A stretch of 64,000 nucleotides of DNA from Nitrosopumilaceae archaeon (GTDB lineage: Archaea; Thermoproteota; Nitrososphaeria; Nitrososphaerales; Nitrosopumilaceae): positions 1-64,000 of the forward strand of contig DASQHX010000011.1 in assembly GCA_035631875.1 (NCBI GenBank), read 5' to 3'. Below, piece by piece: positions 24,541 through 34,429 of the stretch (positions are counted from its first letter, which is position 1; the number at the start of each line of letters is the position of its first letter). The notes under the pieces were generated by a model. It saw only the letters and a program-made list of their open reading frames with translations. It searched no databases and was not told the DNA's origin. The position numbers and the translations under genes are program-made.

Positions 24541-26166
24541 TTGGCTTCAATTCAACAAACTCCACAAGGTCCTGTTTTAGTGTTAAAAGAAAGTGCACTT
24601 CAACAAAAAGGCAGGGATGCACAAAAAAATAACATAGCTGCAGCAAAATTGGTAGCAGAACTTGTACGTACAAGCCTTGGTCCACGAGGAATGGATAAGA
24701 TGCTTGTAGATTCCCTAGGTGATGTCACAATAACAAATGATGGTGCTACAATTCTCAAAGAAATCGATGTTCAACACCCAGCTGCAAAAATGATGGTAGA
24801 AATTGCAAAAGCAGTAGATAATGAAGTTGGAGATGGAACAACCTCCTCAGTTGTATTTGGCGGTGCTCTCTTATCAAAGGCCGAGGAACTTTTGGATAAA
24901 GATGTTCATGCCACTGTAATAATAGAAGGCTATCAAGCTGCAGCAGAAAAAGCACTTTTACTTCTTTCAGAACTTGCAAAGGCTGTAGATCCACGTGAAA
25001 AGGAAACTCTTCTCAAAATAGCAAAAACAAGCATGAATTCAAAATTAATCTCAGATGATAGTGATATGCTCTCAAAACTTGTGGTAGATTCTATTTTGCA
25101 GGTAGTAGATAAACAGGGCGAATCCTATAAGGTAGATTTGGATAATATTAAAGTGGAAAAGAAAGCTGGCGGATCAATAAGAAATACCTCACTTATCAAA
25201 GGAATTGTTTTGGATAAAGAAGTGGTACACAGTGGCATGCCAACTAAAATTGAAAAAGCAAAAATTGCACTAGTAAATTCTGCACTTGAAATTGAAAAAA
25301 CAGAAATGAGCGCAGAAATTCGAATTACCGATCCAACACAAATGCAGATGTTTCTTGAAGAAGAAAACAGAATGCTCAAAACAATGGTAGACAAAATACG
25401 TGAGATCGGAGCAAACGTACTGATATGTCAAAAAGGTATTGATGATATAGCACAGCATTATCTTGCAAAACAAGGTATTCTTGCTGTTAGACGAGTAAAA
25501 GAAAGTGATATGACAAAACTTGTAAAAGCAACAGGTGGAAGAATTATCACAAACCTTGATGATATCACATCAAAAGATCTTGGCTCTGCAGAACATGTAG
25601 AACAAAGAAAGGTTGAAACTGACAAATGGGTGTTCATTGAGGGATGCAAAAACCCACGTGCAATAACACTTCTTCTAAGAGGTGGCTCGCAAAGAGTAGT
25701 AGATGAAGTAGATAGATCAATGCATGATGCCTTGATGGTAGTTAAAGATGTAATAGAAAAACCAGCAATTGTCGCAGGTGGAGGCGCCCCTGAAGAATTT
25801 CTTGCTTCAAGTCTTAAGGACTGGGCTGATCGATTTGAGGGAAGAGAACAACTCGCTATTAAAAAATATGCAGAAGCTCTTGAAATAATTCCTCTTACAA
25901 TTGCAGAAAATGCCGGTATGGATCCAATAAACACAATGATCACACTTAGAGCAAAACAGTCGCAGGGAAGAAAGTGGACTGGAATAGATGCAAGAAATAC
26001 TCGCATAGCAGATATGTTTGCACTTGATATCATAGAGCCAGTAGCAGTAAAAGAGCAGATAATAAAATCTGCTACTGAAGCAGCCTGTATGATTTTAAGA
26101 ATTGATGATGTAATAGCCTCTTCTGGTGGCAAAGGTGGCGGCGGACATGGTCCTCCAATGGGCTAA
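24541..26166 (+). CDS. thsA: Thermosome subunit (group II chaperonin)
   Basis: ATP-driven folding chamber subunit, 541 residues. Signatures: [36 protein letters not shown] (ATPase Asp region), GVxxG-type segments such as [10 protein letters not shown], and WTGIDARN. The C-terminus ends in the glycine-rich tail [13 protein letters not shown] typical of thermosomes. Start TTG. Codon use appears biased as for highly expressed genes. Followed 9 bases later by a PfkB-family kinase that may share its transcript. Confidence 0.97.
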   Translation: MASIQQTPQGPVLVLKESALQQKGRDAQKNNIAAAKLVAELVRTSLGPRGMDKMLVDSLGDVTITNDGATILKEIDVQHPAAKMMVEIAKAVDNEVGDGTTSSVVFGGALLSKAEELLDKDVHATVIIEGYQAAAEKALLLLSELAKAVDPREKETLLKIAKTSMNSKLISDDSDMLSKLVVDSILQVVDKQGESYKVDLDNIKVEKKAGGSIRNTSLIKGIVLDKEVVHSGMPTKIEKAKIALVNSALEIEKTEMSAEIRITDPTQMQMFLEEENRMLKTMVDKIREIGANVLICQKGIDDIAQHYLAKQGILAVRRVKESDMTKLVKATGGRIITNLDDITSKDLGSAEHVEQRKVETDKWVFIEGCKNPRAITLLLRGGSQRVVDEVDRSMHDALMVVKDVIEKPAIVAGGGAPEEFLASSLKDWADRFEGREQLAIKKYAEALEIIPLTIAENAGMDPINTMITLRAKQSQGRKWTGIDARNTRIADMFALDIIEPVAVKEQIIKSATEAACMILRIDDVIASSGGKGGGGHGPPMG

Positions 26167-26175
26167 AATCCTCTC

Positions 26176-27186
26176 ATGTTAGAGAAGCTGCAAAATCTTA
26201 ACTTTGTTGGCTCAATTGTTGTTTTAAATGATTTTTTTCTAGACAGAATAATAAAGATAGATGACGCTGCAAAATTATTTGATCTTGTTTTACAAAAAAA
26301 AACTCTTGGGGGAAGTATAAGGGATATTCCTCAGGTTGATTTGAAGGGGGGTAATGCAACAAATGTTGCATTTGCACTTGCAAGACTTGATGCTCCAGTT
26401 TCATTGATTACTGTCGCAAATAAGACAAGCTCACAAATTCTTCACGATGCATTTTCAGAGTTTCCAAAATCATCTTTGTATATTATTGACGGAAAACCAG
26501 GCATGACTACCTCATTTGAATTTAACAACAATGGAAGCGTTGTAAATGTAATGTTGTCTGATTTAGGAGACAATGAAAATTTTGGACCTGAAAAACTTGG
26601 TTCAAATGAACAAAATGCAGTGAAAAATGCAGACGCAATAATAATAACAAATTGGGCAAGCAATAAGAAAGGTACAGAACTTTCAAAATTTGTATTTGAA
26701 AAATCACTAAAATCTTTACATTTTTTGGATCCAGCGGATATACAAACAAGACAAGGTGAATTCAAAATGGCAATATCTGAACTTGCACCAAATCTTCATT
26801 CTTTATCTCTAAATGAAAACGAATGCAATCTGCTTTTAAAACAATTTGGACTAGGAAATATAACTAAAGAAAATGAAACTAAAAGACTCGTTTCTGAACT
26901 TTCAGAAAAAACATCAATACCAATTGATTTACATACTACTTTTGGAGCTTTTTGGTCAAACGGTAAAGAGACAGCATTTGCAAAATCCTTTCCTACTGTA
27001 GTAAAGTTTGTTACTGGTGCAGGAGATGTGTGGGACGCCGCAAATATTTTGGGTTATCTTGCTAAACTTGAACCAAAAGAAAGATTACTTTTTGCAAATG
27101 CCACAGCATCGTTGTATGTTGGCAATTCAAATGGGATGCCACCAACAATGCAAGAAGTATTATCGTTGATTGCTGAGGTTCAATAA
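26176..27186 (+). CDS. PfkB family carbohydrate or nucleoside kinase
   Basis: 336 residues. GGNATNVAFALARLDA is the N-terminal glycine-rich substrate motif of the ribokinase/PfkB family; VTGAGDVWDAANI carries the catalytic Asp near residue 283. Substrate is not determinable from sequence; sugars, nucleosides or sugar phosphates are all possible. The N-terminal 40 residues are unlike standard ribokinases. Nine bases after the thermosome gene, same strand. Confidence 0.85.
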   Translation: MLEKLQNLNFVGSIVVLNDFFLDRIIKIDDAAKLFDLVLQKKTLGGSIRDIPQVDLKGGNATNVAFALARLDAPVSLITVANKTSSQILHDAFSEFPKSSLYIIDGKPGMTTSFEFNNNGSVVNVMLSDLGDNENFGPEKLGSNEQNAVKNADAIIITNWASNKKGTELSKFVFEKSLKSLHFLDPADIQTRQGEFKMAISELAPNLHSLSLNENECNLLLKQFGLGNITKENETKRLVSELSEKTSIPIDLHTTFGAFWSNGKETAFAKSFPTVVKFVTGAGDVWDAANILGYLAKLEPKERLLFANATASLYVGNSNGMPPTMQEVLSLIAEVQ

Positions 27187-27398
27187 TAGCTGTATAATTT
27201 ACCATGTTTATCGAGCATTATCATGTTGATGTTTGACTCTGCAAGACGCTCAAGAGATTCGGTAGATACATATCCCTTGCCTTGAATCACTATCTTGTCG
27301 AACAGACAAGCACTAGCTGGTAGTTGCAAAACTTCTTTCGTGTTAGAAAACGGATCTATTCCTTGTGAGAATACTAGTCTAGTGTTTTTACTTTGATT
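27180..27398 (-). pseudogene. Cas1-like N-terminal domain remnant
   Basis: In the 243-base gap after the PfkB gene, one minus-strand frame is open from 27437 down to a TGA at 27180-27182. It has no ATG near its 5' end. Its ~72 codons include RLVFSQG, then FDKIVIQGKGYVSTESLERL followed by AESNINMIMLDKHGKLYSYY. This matches the usual layout of a Cas1 N-terminal beta domain: a strand with I-V-I-x-G, a G-Y-[IV]-S-T-E-[AS]-L helix start, A-E-x-x-I, and L-D-x-x-G-K-L. The catalytic C-terminal half is absent, because the frame ends inside the 3' end of the kinase gene. I therefore read it as a decayed fragment of a cas1-solo/casposon-type gene. No CRISPR repeats or other cas genes were seen. Confidence 0.5.
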
Positions 27399-27429
27399 GA
27401 TAGACCATAACCGTGTAAGAATAATGATT

Positions 27430-27750
27430 TCATGAGATTAGTGTTGTGCCACTGCCTGATGATGTATCGGAACCACTCGATAATTTAGCTCCACTAGATG
27501 AAGGTTGAGTAGAATCTATTCTTTTATTCCAATCAATAGACCATCTTATGCCTAAATATACCAATCCAGCGTAAGAAGTTAAAATTATGACAGATCCGAT
27601 AAATTCGTGGGGCAAATAAAAATCTAGAACGGATGCCACAGACCACGTCAATATAAGTAGTAATCCTCTACCTAATTTTTTAATCAGATAAAACGCTACT
27701 AATTGTGTTATAACGGTTGGTGCTAATAGTCCTATAATCTGCCATTTCAT
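27430..27750 (-). CDS. Small membrane protein with Ser/Gly tail
   Basis: About 106 residues from the ATG at 27750, chosen because GAAGGT lies five bases upstream; an ATG at 27783 adds 11 basic residues. Three hydrophobic helices (ending near TQLVAFYLIKK, LLLILTWSVASVLDFYL, VIILTSYAGLVYLGI) precede a short cytoplasmic segment and a low-complexity Ser/Gly tail (SSGSDTSSGSGTTL). Not recognised. Its 3' end lies next to the Cas1-like remnant on the same strand. Confidence 0.6.
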   Translation of the reverse strand: MKWQIIGLLAPTVITQLVAFYLIKKLGRGLLLILTWSVASVLDFYLPHEFIGSVIILTSYAGLVYLGIRWSIDWNKRIDSTQPSSSGAKLSSGSDTSSGSGTTLIS

Positions 27751-27863
27751 ATTTACCTTCTTTGATTTATTTTCCCTTGACATCAATAATTTGTTGATCT
27801 TTACCGAACCTTAATCTTTACGACAACAGCATATCTTTGTGTGTGAAAGGGGGCAGACTATTT

Positions 27864-29387
27864 TTACTGAGGTTCAATAGTTGCCGGTGGTTTGCTTGAA
27901 ATTACATAGCTTACCCAGGCAGCATCCTCAATCTCATTAGTGATTCTATTGCTTATTTTCTCTAGAATATTAATAGGAAGTCTTGTCCAATCTGCGGTCA
28001 TTCCATCTATGGAATCCACTACTCTGACAGTAACAATATAACCATATTTTCGTTCATCTCCTACCACTCCTACTGCTTTATCATCTCCTACTGCTGCATA
28101 AGCTTGCCAAACTTTATCATGCAAATTTGCTGTGACAAGTTCATCTTCAACAATCTTGCTTGCAAGCTTACAAATTTGCAGTTTCTTTTCCGTTACTTCA
28201 CCAATTATTCTAACTGCAAGACCAGGTCCTGGAAATGGGTGACGATTTAACAATTTATCAGGTACTCCAAGAGCCTTTGCAACCTTTCTTACCTCGTCTT
28301 TATAGAGAAAACGTAATGGCTCTAATACTTGCATGTTAAGCCATGAAGGCAAACCGCCAACATTGTGGTGTGTTTTTATCACTGAAGCAGGTCCTTTTGA
28401 TACACCACTCTCAATTACATCTGGATAGAGTGTTCCCTGAGCCAACCATTTGAAGGGACCATTTTTTTCAGCAAACTCTGTAAATATCTGAACAAATTCT
28501 TCTCCGACAATTTTTCTTTTTTGTTCAGGATCTGTTATTCCTTTTAATCTTTTAAGAAACCTTTCTTTTGCATTTATGTGTGTAAAATTTACTGCAAAAT
28601 TATTTTTGAACATGTTTTCCACTTCTTGTTCCTCATTTAATCTTAAAAGACCATTATCCACAAATACGCATTTGAGTCTGTTTCCTATTGATTTTTGAAT
28701 CAAAAGTGCTGCTACTGTAGAATCCACTCCGCCACTTATACCACAAAGGACATTACCATCTATCTTTGAAATTTCAGCTACAGTTGTTTCAATAAAGTTT
28801 TCAATTGTCCAATCTTGTTTTGCTCTACATATATTTATTACAAAATTTCTAAGAATTTCTGTTCCTTTCTCGGTGTGAACTACTTCTGGATGAAACTGTA
28901 TTCCATAAATTAGCTTTTGTTTATTTGCAATAGCAGCTGCATGAGAACTTTCAGTATGACCTATTATGTCAAAACCATCTGGAATTTTTTCTGCGGCATC
29001 TCCATGACTCATCCATGCTCTTATTGATTTGCCCATGCCAGATAGCAAATCAGAATCATTATCTACAGTAAGAGAAGAGGAACCATATTCCTTATTTGCA
29101 CGCTTAACCTTACCTCCAAAATTATTAACTATCAATTGATGGCCATAACATATTCCTAAAACAGGAAGACCAATATCAAATATGCCTGTTTTTGGTTTTG
29201 GCGAGTCATTATTATAAACACTGGCAGGGCCTCCAGAGAATATGATTCCTTTTGGATTTAATTTTTTTAGCTCTTCAAGTGATATGTCAAAAGGTACGAG
29301 TTCTGCATATACAGAAAACTCTCTAATTCTTCTACAAATTAGATGACTATACTGTGATCCAAAATCTAGAACAACTATCTTGTCCAT
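27864..29387 (-). CDS. guaA: GMP synthase (glutamine-hydrolysing)
   Basis: Converts XMP to GMP. Two domains in one chain of 507 residues: a class I glutaminase (GICYGHQLIVNNFGG with the nucleophile Cys, IQFHPEVVHT with His/Glu) and an ATP pyrophosphatase with the PP-loop CGISGGVDSTVAA, followed by the dimerisation tail DWTRLPINILEKIS and the final KPPATIE(P). I chose the ATG at 29387 (MDKIVVLDFGSQYSH), which is canonical; a longer frame to 29411 would overlap the upstream gene. guaB, the preceding enzyme, is at 31674. Confidence 0.97.
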   Translation of the reverse strand: MDKIVVLDFGSQYSHLICRRIREFSVYAELVPFDISLEELKKLNPKGIIFSGGPASVYNNDSPKPKTGIFDIGLPVLGICYGHQLIVNNFGGKVKRANKEYGSSSLTVDNDSDLLSGMGKSIRAWMSHGDAAEKIPDGFDIIGHTESSHAAAIANKQKLIYGIQFHPEVVHTEKGTEILRNFVINICRAKQDWTIENFIETTVAEISKIDGNVLCGISGGVDSTVAALLIQKSIGNRLKCVFVDNGLLRLNEEQEVENMFKNNFAVNFTHINAKERFLKRLKGITDPEQKRKIVGEEFVQIFTEFAEKNGPFKWLAQGTLYPDVIESGVSKGPASVIKTHHNVGGLPSWLNMQVLEPLRFLYKDEVRKVAKALGVPDKLLNRHPFPGPGLAVRIIGEVTEKKLQICKLASKIVEDELVTANLHDKVWQAYAAVGDDKAVGVVGDERKYGYIVTVRVVDSIDGMTADWTRLPINILEKISNRITNEIEDAAWVSYVISSKPPATIEPQ

Positions 29388-29391
29388 AACT

Positions 29392-29952
29392 TCACTTTTC
29401 TGAATTCTCAATCATACGGGAAAATGACCATGATGCTGTGTTTATGATTTCATTCACTCTTTCTCTTTCACGATAATTTTTGATCAAAATTTCTCTGATT
29501 TTATTTCCATCTTTATTTATTATGCAATTAATTACTGCATCTTCTGATATCTTTCCATTTTGTACCTCCAAATTGTCTTTGTTTTCCATTCCGCCAATTA
29601 TTCTACCTAGGAAAAATGACTTGAATGGATGAGTTTCTGTATCTAGTATAACATCTTCCGATGGAATGATTACAACCTCATCTGGTGTGACATGTGCGTT
29701 TGCAATAATCTTATTATCTGCACTTCTTTTGATTGGTATCAAGGTAACTTTGTCTGGTAATGTGACACTTTTTTGTTCACTCTTAGATATCAAAGAAGAT
29801 GCCTTGTTGAAGCTAGATTGTTTTATAACCGAATCTAAAATAGCAAGATTTTTTTCTAATTTCTCTATGTCTTTTTGACGTTGTTCGATCTCCGCAAAAA
29901 TCCATTCTTTTAACTCTAAAATGTCACGAATCTGTTCTTCAGAGTAATCCAT
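29392..29952 (-). CDS. Conserved-looking coiled-coil protein, unknown
   Basis: 186 residues. An N-terminal helical stretch (LKEWIFAEIEQRQKDIEKLEKN... to about residue 45) looks like a short coiled coil; the middle (about 70-130) is beta-rich with no known motif; the C-terminus is helical (REILIKNYRERERVNEIINTASWSFSRMIE). No cysteines, no membrane segment. It sits 4 bases before guaA on the same strand, so it is likely co-translated with GMP synthase. Role unknown. Confidence 0.65.
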   Translation of the reverse strand: MDYSEEQIRDILELKEWIFAEIEQRQKDIEKLEKNLAILDSVIKQSSFNKASSLISKSEQKSVTLPDKVTLIPIKRSADNKIIANAHVTPDEVVIIPSEDVILDTETHPFKSFFLGRIIGGMENKDNLEVQNGKISEDAVINCIINKDGNKIREILIKNYRERERVNEIINTASWSFSRMIENSEK

Positions 29953-30001
29953 GTTTTTTTTAATAGTTCATGGATAATAAATATTAAAATGTATTATATC
30001 T

Positions 30002-30736
30002 TTAGAGCATTTTTCCAAGATCGGCATATCTTATCTTGCTAAAACCCTTGATTTGCTTTGATGTAGTGTATAATTCTGAATGACTCTGTAAAGCAAGCCA
30101 TTCCAAAAGCTTCTTACCACGTCTGAGTTTTCTAATCTTTGTAGTTCTGTTGATAACTTTATTCTTGGAATACTTTCCTATCTTGGCTCCAAAATCCATT
30201 CCAAATAAAATAATTTTCTTTGCACCAAAGTGTTTAGCTAAAAACACACATCTGTCCCCATCCGTAAATCCGCCAAAATTATGTATATTTCCAAATGGTT
30301 TTCCTTCCGTAGTTCCTAGACAATATTTGAAGTCTGATGCCATGTATAATTTATCTATGTTATCTCCATGGGCATGTACTATCATAATTGCATTTTCATT
30401 ACTTGCTTTTTTTAAAAATTTTTGATCGCCGTCAAGATCCGTAACTACAATATCAAATTTGATCCTATTTTCAATCAGTGCTTTTGTTGCACCATCAGCA
30501 ACTATCTTTGTTATGTTTTTATATTTTTTCAATAAAGGTATTGATTGAGTAAGAGAAGAACCAGCTCCAATGACAAAAATAGTTTGATTTTTTATCATTT
30601 TTTCTAATTTTCTTAAAGGAAATTTGGTTCTCAAAATTGAATTTAAAACTCTAGCAGATTGCGTATCTTTTCTTCTACTATACTGGAACTCTCTCAAAAT
30701 TTCAGTATATTTTTTCTCCCATCCTTTTAGTCTCAT
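30002..30736 (-). CDS. mptE: MptE-like 6-hydroxymethylpterin diphosphokinase (DUF115)
   Basis: 244 residues. VIGAGSSLTQSIPLL and VADGATKALIENRIKFDIVVTDLD are the DUF115 signatures, followed by VHAHGDN and GFTDGDRCVFLA. In archaea this family replaces FolK and pyrophosphorylates 6-hydroxymethyl-7,8-dihydropterin. Its role is supported by the divergent neighbour 37 bases away, a dihydropteroate synthase-like gene that would use its product. Confidence 0.88.
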   Translation of the reverse strand: MRLKGWEKKYTEILREFQYSRRKDTQSARVLNSILRTKFPLRKLEKMIKNQTIFVIGAGSSLTQSIPLLKKYKNITKIVADGATKALIENRIKFDIVVTDLDGDQKFLKKASNENAIMIVHAHGDNIDKLYMASDFKYCLGTTEGKPFGNIHNFGGFTDGDRCVFLAKHFGAKKIILFGMDFGAKIGKYSKNKVINRTTKIRKLRRGKKLLEWLALQSHSELYTTSKQIKGFSKIRYADLGKML

Positions 30737-30773
30737 GTAAATCTAAATGTATGAGGGGTAAATCATAAACCAT

Positions 30774-31643
30774 GTGAATAGATTAGGACCAGTTTCTGTG
30801 GGAGGATTTAATCCAGTACGAATAATGGGAATAATTAACTCCAGTCCAGAATCATTTTTTAAGGAATCTGTAACAACTGATTCAAAAAAGCTATCTCAAA
30901 TGATAAAAAAGATGGAAGATGAAGGAGCAAATTTTGTGGATGTTGGAGGTATGTCTACTGCACCATATCTGAATACTTTAATTTCTGAAAAAATAGAAAT
31001 TGCAAGAATAACTAGAGCAGTTAAAACAATTCAAAAAGTTTCTAACATCCCAATTTCGGTTGATACTTGCAGAGCTCAAGTTGCAAAATCTGCACTAGAA
31101 CTTGGTGTAGACATTGTTAATGATATTTCTGGGCTCAAATACGACAAAGATATGAGAAAAATTGTAGAAAAATTTGAACCTTCTCTTATTTTATGTGCTT
31201 ATAGTAAAAATGTGATAAGAGGAAATCAACTCAGACAAACAAGAAATCTTATACGTGAAAGTATTATAATTGCAAAATCTGTAAATATTTCATCTAACAA
31301 AATTGTTGTTGACCCTGCAATTGGATTTTTCAGAAAATCAGGAAAGAACAATTTTTTCACAAAAATAAATTCAGATTGGCTAAAAAGAGATCTATTGATT
31401 TTAAATAATTTGAAATTAATCAAACAGAAAAATCCAATGCTTGTTTCCGTTTCACGTAAATCTTTTATTGGAAGCTTGTTAAAAATAAAAAATCCTAATG
31501 AACGACTCTATGGTTCTATTGCTGCCGAAGTAATAGCAGTTCTTAATGGTGCAGATATTATACGAACACATAACGTGAGGGCAACTAGAGAGGCGATTCA
31601 AATTGCACAAAAATTATCTTCTCATTTCAGGAAAGGCTTATAA
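30774..31643 (+). CDS. Dihydropteroate synthase-like protein
   Basis: TIM-barrel pterin-binding enzyme of 289 residues; starts with GTG. IMGIINSSPESFFKES replaces the bacterial NVTPDSFSDGG, GANFVDVGGMSTAP corresponds to the DIGGESTRPG loop, SVDTCRAQVAKSAL to the conserved DT loop, and GVDIVNDISGL follows; the C-terminal VSRKSFIG is also typical. It would couple a pterin diphosphate to an aromatic amine (p-aminobenzoate or the methanopterin-type precursor). Divergent from mptE, upstream of guaB by 30 bases. Confidence 0.88.
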   Translation: MNRLGPVSVGGFNPVRIMGIINSSPESFFKESVTTDSKKLSQMIKKMEDEGANFVDVGGMSTAPYLNTLISEKIEIARITRAVKTIQKVSNIPISVDTCRAQVAKSALELGVDIVNDISGLKYDKDMRKIVEKFEPSLILCAYSKNVIRGNQLRQTRNLIRESIIIAKSVNISSNKIVVDPAIGFFRKSGKNNFFTKINSDWLKRDLLILNNLKLIKQKNPMLVSVSRKSFIGSLLKIKNPNERLYGSIAAEVIAVLNGADIIRTHNVRATREAIQIAQKLSSHFRKGL

Positions 31644-31673
31644 CACAAATTCATTTTACACTAGAAGGTTTAG

Positions 31674-33113
31674 TTGGAAATACGAGAAGGACTAACGTTT
31701 GATGATGTACTCCTCGTTCCTAAACGATCGAGTATAGTTACTAGATCACAGACTAACCTACAAACTAAACTTTCCCGAAATCTCTCTCTTAACATTCCTA
31801 TAATCAGCGCAAACATGGATACAGTAACCGAATCTGCCATGGCAGTTGCAATGGCACGTGAAGGTGGAATAGGAATAATACATAGATTTCTTACAATCAC
31901 TGAACAAGTAAATGAGGTACTCAAAGTAAAGCGCTCCGGAAGCATAATTATTGAAAATCCATATTTTATCAGACCAGATCAAACTGTAAAGGAAGCTGTA
32001 GAGTATATGCGAGAAAAAGGCGTGTCAGGTCTTTTAGTTACTGATGCTGATATGAAACTAGAGGGAATATTGACAAGACGTGATATAGTTATGCTTGAAT
32101 CAGATGATCAGAAAAAACTTGTAAAAGATGTTATGACAAGTGATGTGATTACTGCAAATTTTGGAGTAGGTATCTCTGAAGCAAAAGAAATTTTGCGTAA
32201 AAATTGTATTGAAAAATTGCCGCTCTTAAATGAAAGGGGACATGTAAAAGGACTGATAACAAGTAAGGACATCATCAACGCAGGTAATTATCCAGCTGCT
32301 TCAAAGGACAAAAAAGGTAGACCGCTTGTTGGAGCAGCAGTAGGGGTAAAAGGAGACTTTATGGAAAGAACAGAGGCTCTGCTTGATGCTGGTGCAGATG
32401 TGATTGTAGTTGATATTGCACACGGACATAGTGATAATGCCCTAAACACAGTACGTCTGATCAAAAAGGCATTTCCAAATAGTGAGTTAATAGCAGGAAA
32501 TGTTGCAACAGCTCAAGGAGCAGAGGATCTAATCAAAGCAGGTGTAGATGCAGTCAAAGTTGGAGTAGGTTCTGGTTCAATTTGTATAACAAGGGTGATA
32601 ACAGGTTCTGGTGTGCCACAACTGACAGCAGTGTTTGACTGTGCAGAAATTGGTAAAAAATATGGCATTCCTATAATCTCTGACGGTGGAGTGAGAACTT
32701 CGGGTGATGCAACAAAAGCACTTGCAGCAGGTGCATCTACAGTTATGGTTGGTAGTATTCTTGGCGGCACAGATGAAAGTCCTGGTTCACCTGTGATGAG
32801 AAATGGAAAGAGATTCAAAATTTACAGAGGTATGGCTTCATTTTATGCATCACTTGGAAGAAAGTCAAAGGAAACAGGTACTGTCTCTATTGGTGATGAT
32901 CTTAATGATTATGTTGCAGAAGGTGTAGAGGCGATGGTTCCGTATAAGGGAAGTGTAACTGATATCATTAAACAATTGACTGGTGGAATACGTTCAGGAT
33001 TAAGCTACTGCGGTGCAAACACCATTCCACAAATGCAAGAAAATGCAGAATTTATGAAAATGTCAAGAGCAGGATTTGTAGAAAGTCAACCACATGATGT
33101 AGATTTGATGTAA
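31674..33113 (+). CDS. guaB: IMP dehydrogenase
   Basis: Oxidises IMP to XMP with NAD. 479 residues: barrel, inserted tandem CBS domains (about 95-210, e.g. MREKGVSGLLVTDADMKLEG), then the catalytic loop GVGSGSICITRV with the active Cys near residue 305, the phosphate loop SDGGVRTSGDATKALAAGA and the flap MVPYKGSV. TTG start preceded by GAAGG. With guaA this makes the guanine branch complete in one neighbourhood. Confidence 0.97.
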   Translation: MEIREGLTFDDVLLVPKRSSIVTRSQTNLQTKLSRNLSLNIPIISANMDTVTESAMAVAMAREGGIGIIHRFLTITEQVNEVLKVKRSGSIIIENPYFIRPDQTVKEAVEYMREKGVSGLLVTDADMKLEGILTRRDIVMLESDDQKKLVKDVMTSDVITANFGVGISEAKEILRKNCIEKLPLLNERGHVKGLITSKDIINAGNYPAASKDKKGRPLVGAAVGVKGDFMERTEALLDAGADVIVVDIAHGHSDNALNTVRLIKKAFPNSELIAGNVATAQGAEDLIKAGVDAVKVGVGSGSICITRVITGSGVPQLTAVFDCAEIGKKYGIPIISDGGVRTSGDATKALAAGASTVMVGSILGGTDESPGSPVMRNGKRFKIYRGMASFYASLGRKSKETGTVSIGDDLNDYVAEGVEAMVPYKGSVTDIIKQLTGGIRSGLSYCGANTIPQMQENAEFMKMSRAGFVESQPHDVDLM

Positions 33114-33147
33114 CCCACTTTAAATATAATAAAAATATAAAATCGAC

Positions 33148-33612
33148 ATGCTCACTAAAAAGACAGCCATTGGAATAGGAATTGGTAGTCTTGCTATTGT
33201 ATTAGGATCATATTTTCTAATCATAGCAATCTCATCTAATACTCACCAAGTAAATGATATAGTTGGAGTTGGCCAAAATGATGTATTCAAATTTAATGCA
33301 GAGAAACATTTCCAAGAACTACTTAATGTTACTGGAAACTCTTTTCACGTAAAATTAAAATCACCCTCTGATGGGTTGCAGATAGACAATGATTTTAAAA
33401 AAGAGATAAGCTTTGATTGGGTTAGCCTTGAAAACGGTGAGCATTTTATTAATATAACAAATACTGGAGATTCAGTTCTTCATGTATCAGGTAAACTAAA
33501 TGCAACAATAAATCCATTGATAATCACGTCGCACCTAATAGTGATATCATCTGGTGTACTAATCATTGGAATTAGTGCTGCGTTTTCAATAAGAAAGCCG
33601 CGAGGTTTTTAG
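33148..33612 (+). CDS. Membrane-anchored protein with extracytoplasmic beta domain
   Basis: 154 residues with a hydrophobic helix at each end (about 8-30 and 126-147) and a beta-rich middle. The middle reads like a GOLD/emp24-type sandwich (GEHFINITNTGDSVLHVSGKLN), but that is inference. The last residues KPRGF are cytoplasmic. A TATA-like run (ACTTTAAATATAAT, 33117-33130) lies just before the ATG. Function unknown. Its 3' end overlaps pheA by 4 bases, convergent. Confidence 0.65.
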   Translation: MLTKKTAIGIGIGSLAIVLGSYFLIIAISSNTHQVNDIVGVGQNDVFKFNAEKHFQELLNVTGNSFHVKLKSPSDGLQIDNDFKKEISFDWVSLENGEHFINITNTGDSVLHVSGKLNATINPLIITSHLIVISSGVLIIGISAAFSIRKPRGF

Positions 33613-34424
33613 CTCAATTCTGCGCGTGCATATGAACCAAGTACCTTGAGAAATAATGTGTGCTGTTTTATCCTTTCAAGCATTTCTTGAACATGGGGAT
33701 CTTCTAGATTCCCTTCAAAATCAACGTAGAAATTGTATTCCCATGGTGTGGATTTTGTAGGTCTAGATTCTATTTTTGTCAAATTTATTTTATTTGCATT
33801 AAATTTTTCAAGGATGCTATAAAGTGCTCCAGGAACATGCTTTATAGAAAATATTATTGAGGTCTTGTCTTTAGCTGTTTTTTCTTGTTTTTTAGTTGCA
33901 AGAATTAAAAATCGGGTATAATTATTTATGTTGTCTTCTATTCCTTCTTTTATTACAGGAACCTTGTAGATCTCAGCAGCTTTTTTACTTGCAATACATG
34001 CCAAATTGTCCTTTTTTAATTCAAGAAGGATCTTGACACTTCCAGCTGTATCATAAGTGGGTATTGGCTTTAGCTTGTGTTCTTGGATGAATTTTCTACA
34101 CTGTCCAAGAGCTTGTGGATGTGAATAAACAGTATCGATTTTTTCTAAACCATCAAACCCTATGAGACAATGTTTTATTCTATGATAAATCTCACCTACT
34201 ACATTTAACTTGGTTGTTAAAAGAAGATCATAACTTTCACCTACGCTGCCTTCAAGTGAATTTTCAACTGGTAATATCGCATAGTCTGATTTACTTTGCT
34301 CTGTTGATTCTAAAACTTCGTAAAAGGTTGGATATGGTATTGTCTGCACACCCTCTTTGAAAAAATGAATTGCTGCTGCTTCACTATAGGCACCTCTCTC
34401 TCCTTGAAATGCAGTTCGAAGCAT
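33609..34424 (-). CDS. pheA: Prephenate dehydratase
   Basis: Makes phenylpyruvate from prephenate. 271 residues: N-terminal AFQGERGAYSEAAA, LPVENSLEGSVGES, and NNYTRFLIL with the catalytic Thr-Arg-Phe; then an ACT regulatory domain (about 190-265) with the phenylalanine-binding ESRPTKSTPWEY segment, so feedback inhibition by Phe is expected. No chorismate mutase domain. It follows csl4 by 5 bases on the same strand. Confidence 0.96.
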   Translation of the reverse strand: MLRTAFQGERGAYSEAAAIHFFKEGVQTIPYPTFYEVLESTEQSKSDYAILPVENSLEGSVGESYDLLLTTKLNVVGEIYHRIKHCLIGFDGLEKIDTVYSHPQALGQCRKFIQEHKLKPIPTYDTAGSVKILLELKKDNLACIASKKAAEIYKVPVIKEGIEDNINNYTRFLILATKKQEKTAKDKTSIIFSIKHVPGALYSILEKFNANKINLTKIESRPTKSTPWEYNFYVDFEGNLEDPHVQEMLERIKQHTLFLKVLGSYARAELS

Positions 34425-34429
34425 TGTCT

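Noticed and set aside
25458-26132. Antisense frame of 224 codons opposite the thermosome gene
   Set aside because: It mirrors the codon pattern of the real gene, has no recognisable domain and lacks its own promoter.
29388-29411. Eight-residue N-terminal extension of GMP synthase
   Set aside because: It would overlap the upstream gene; MDKIVVLDFG is the canonical start.
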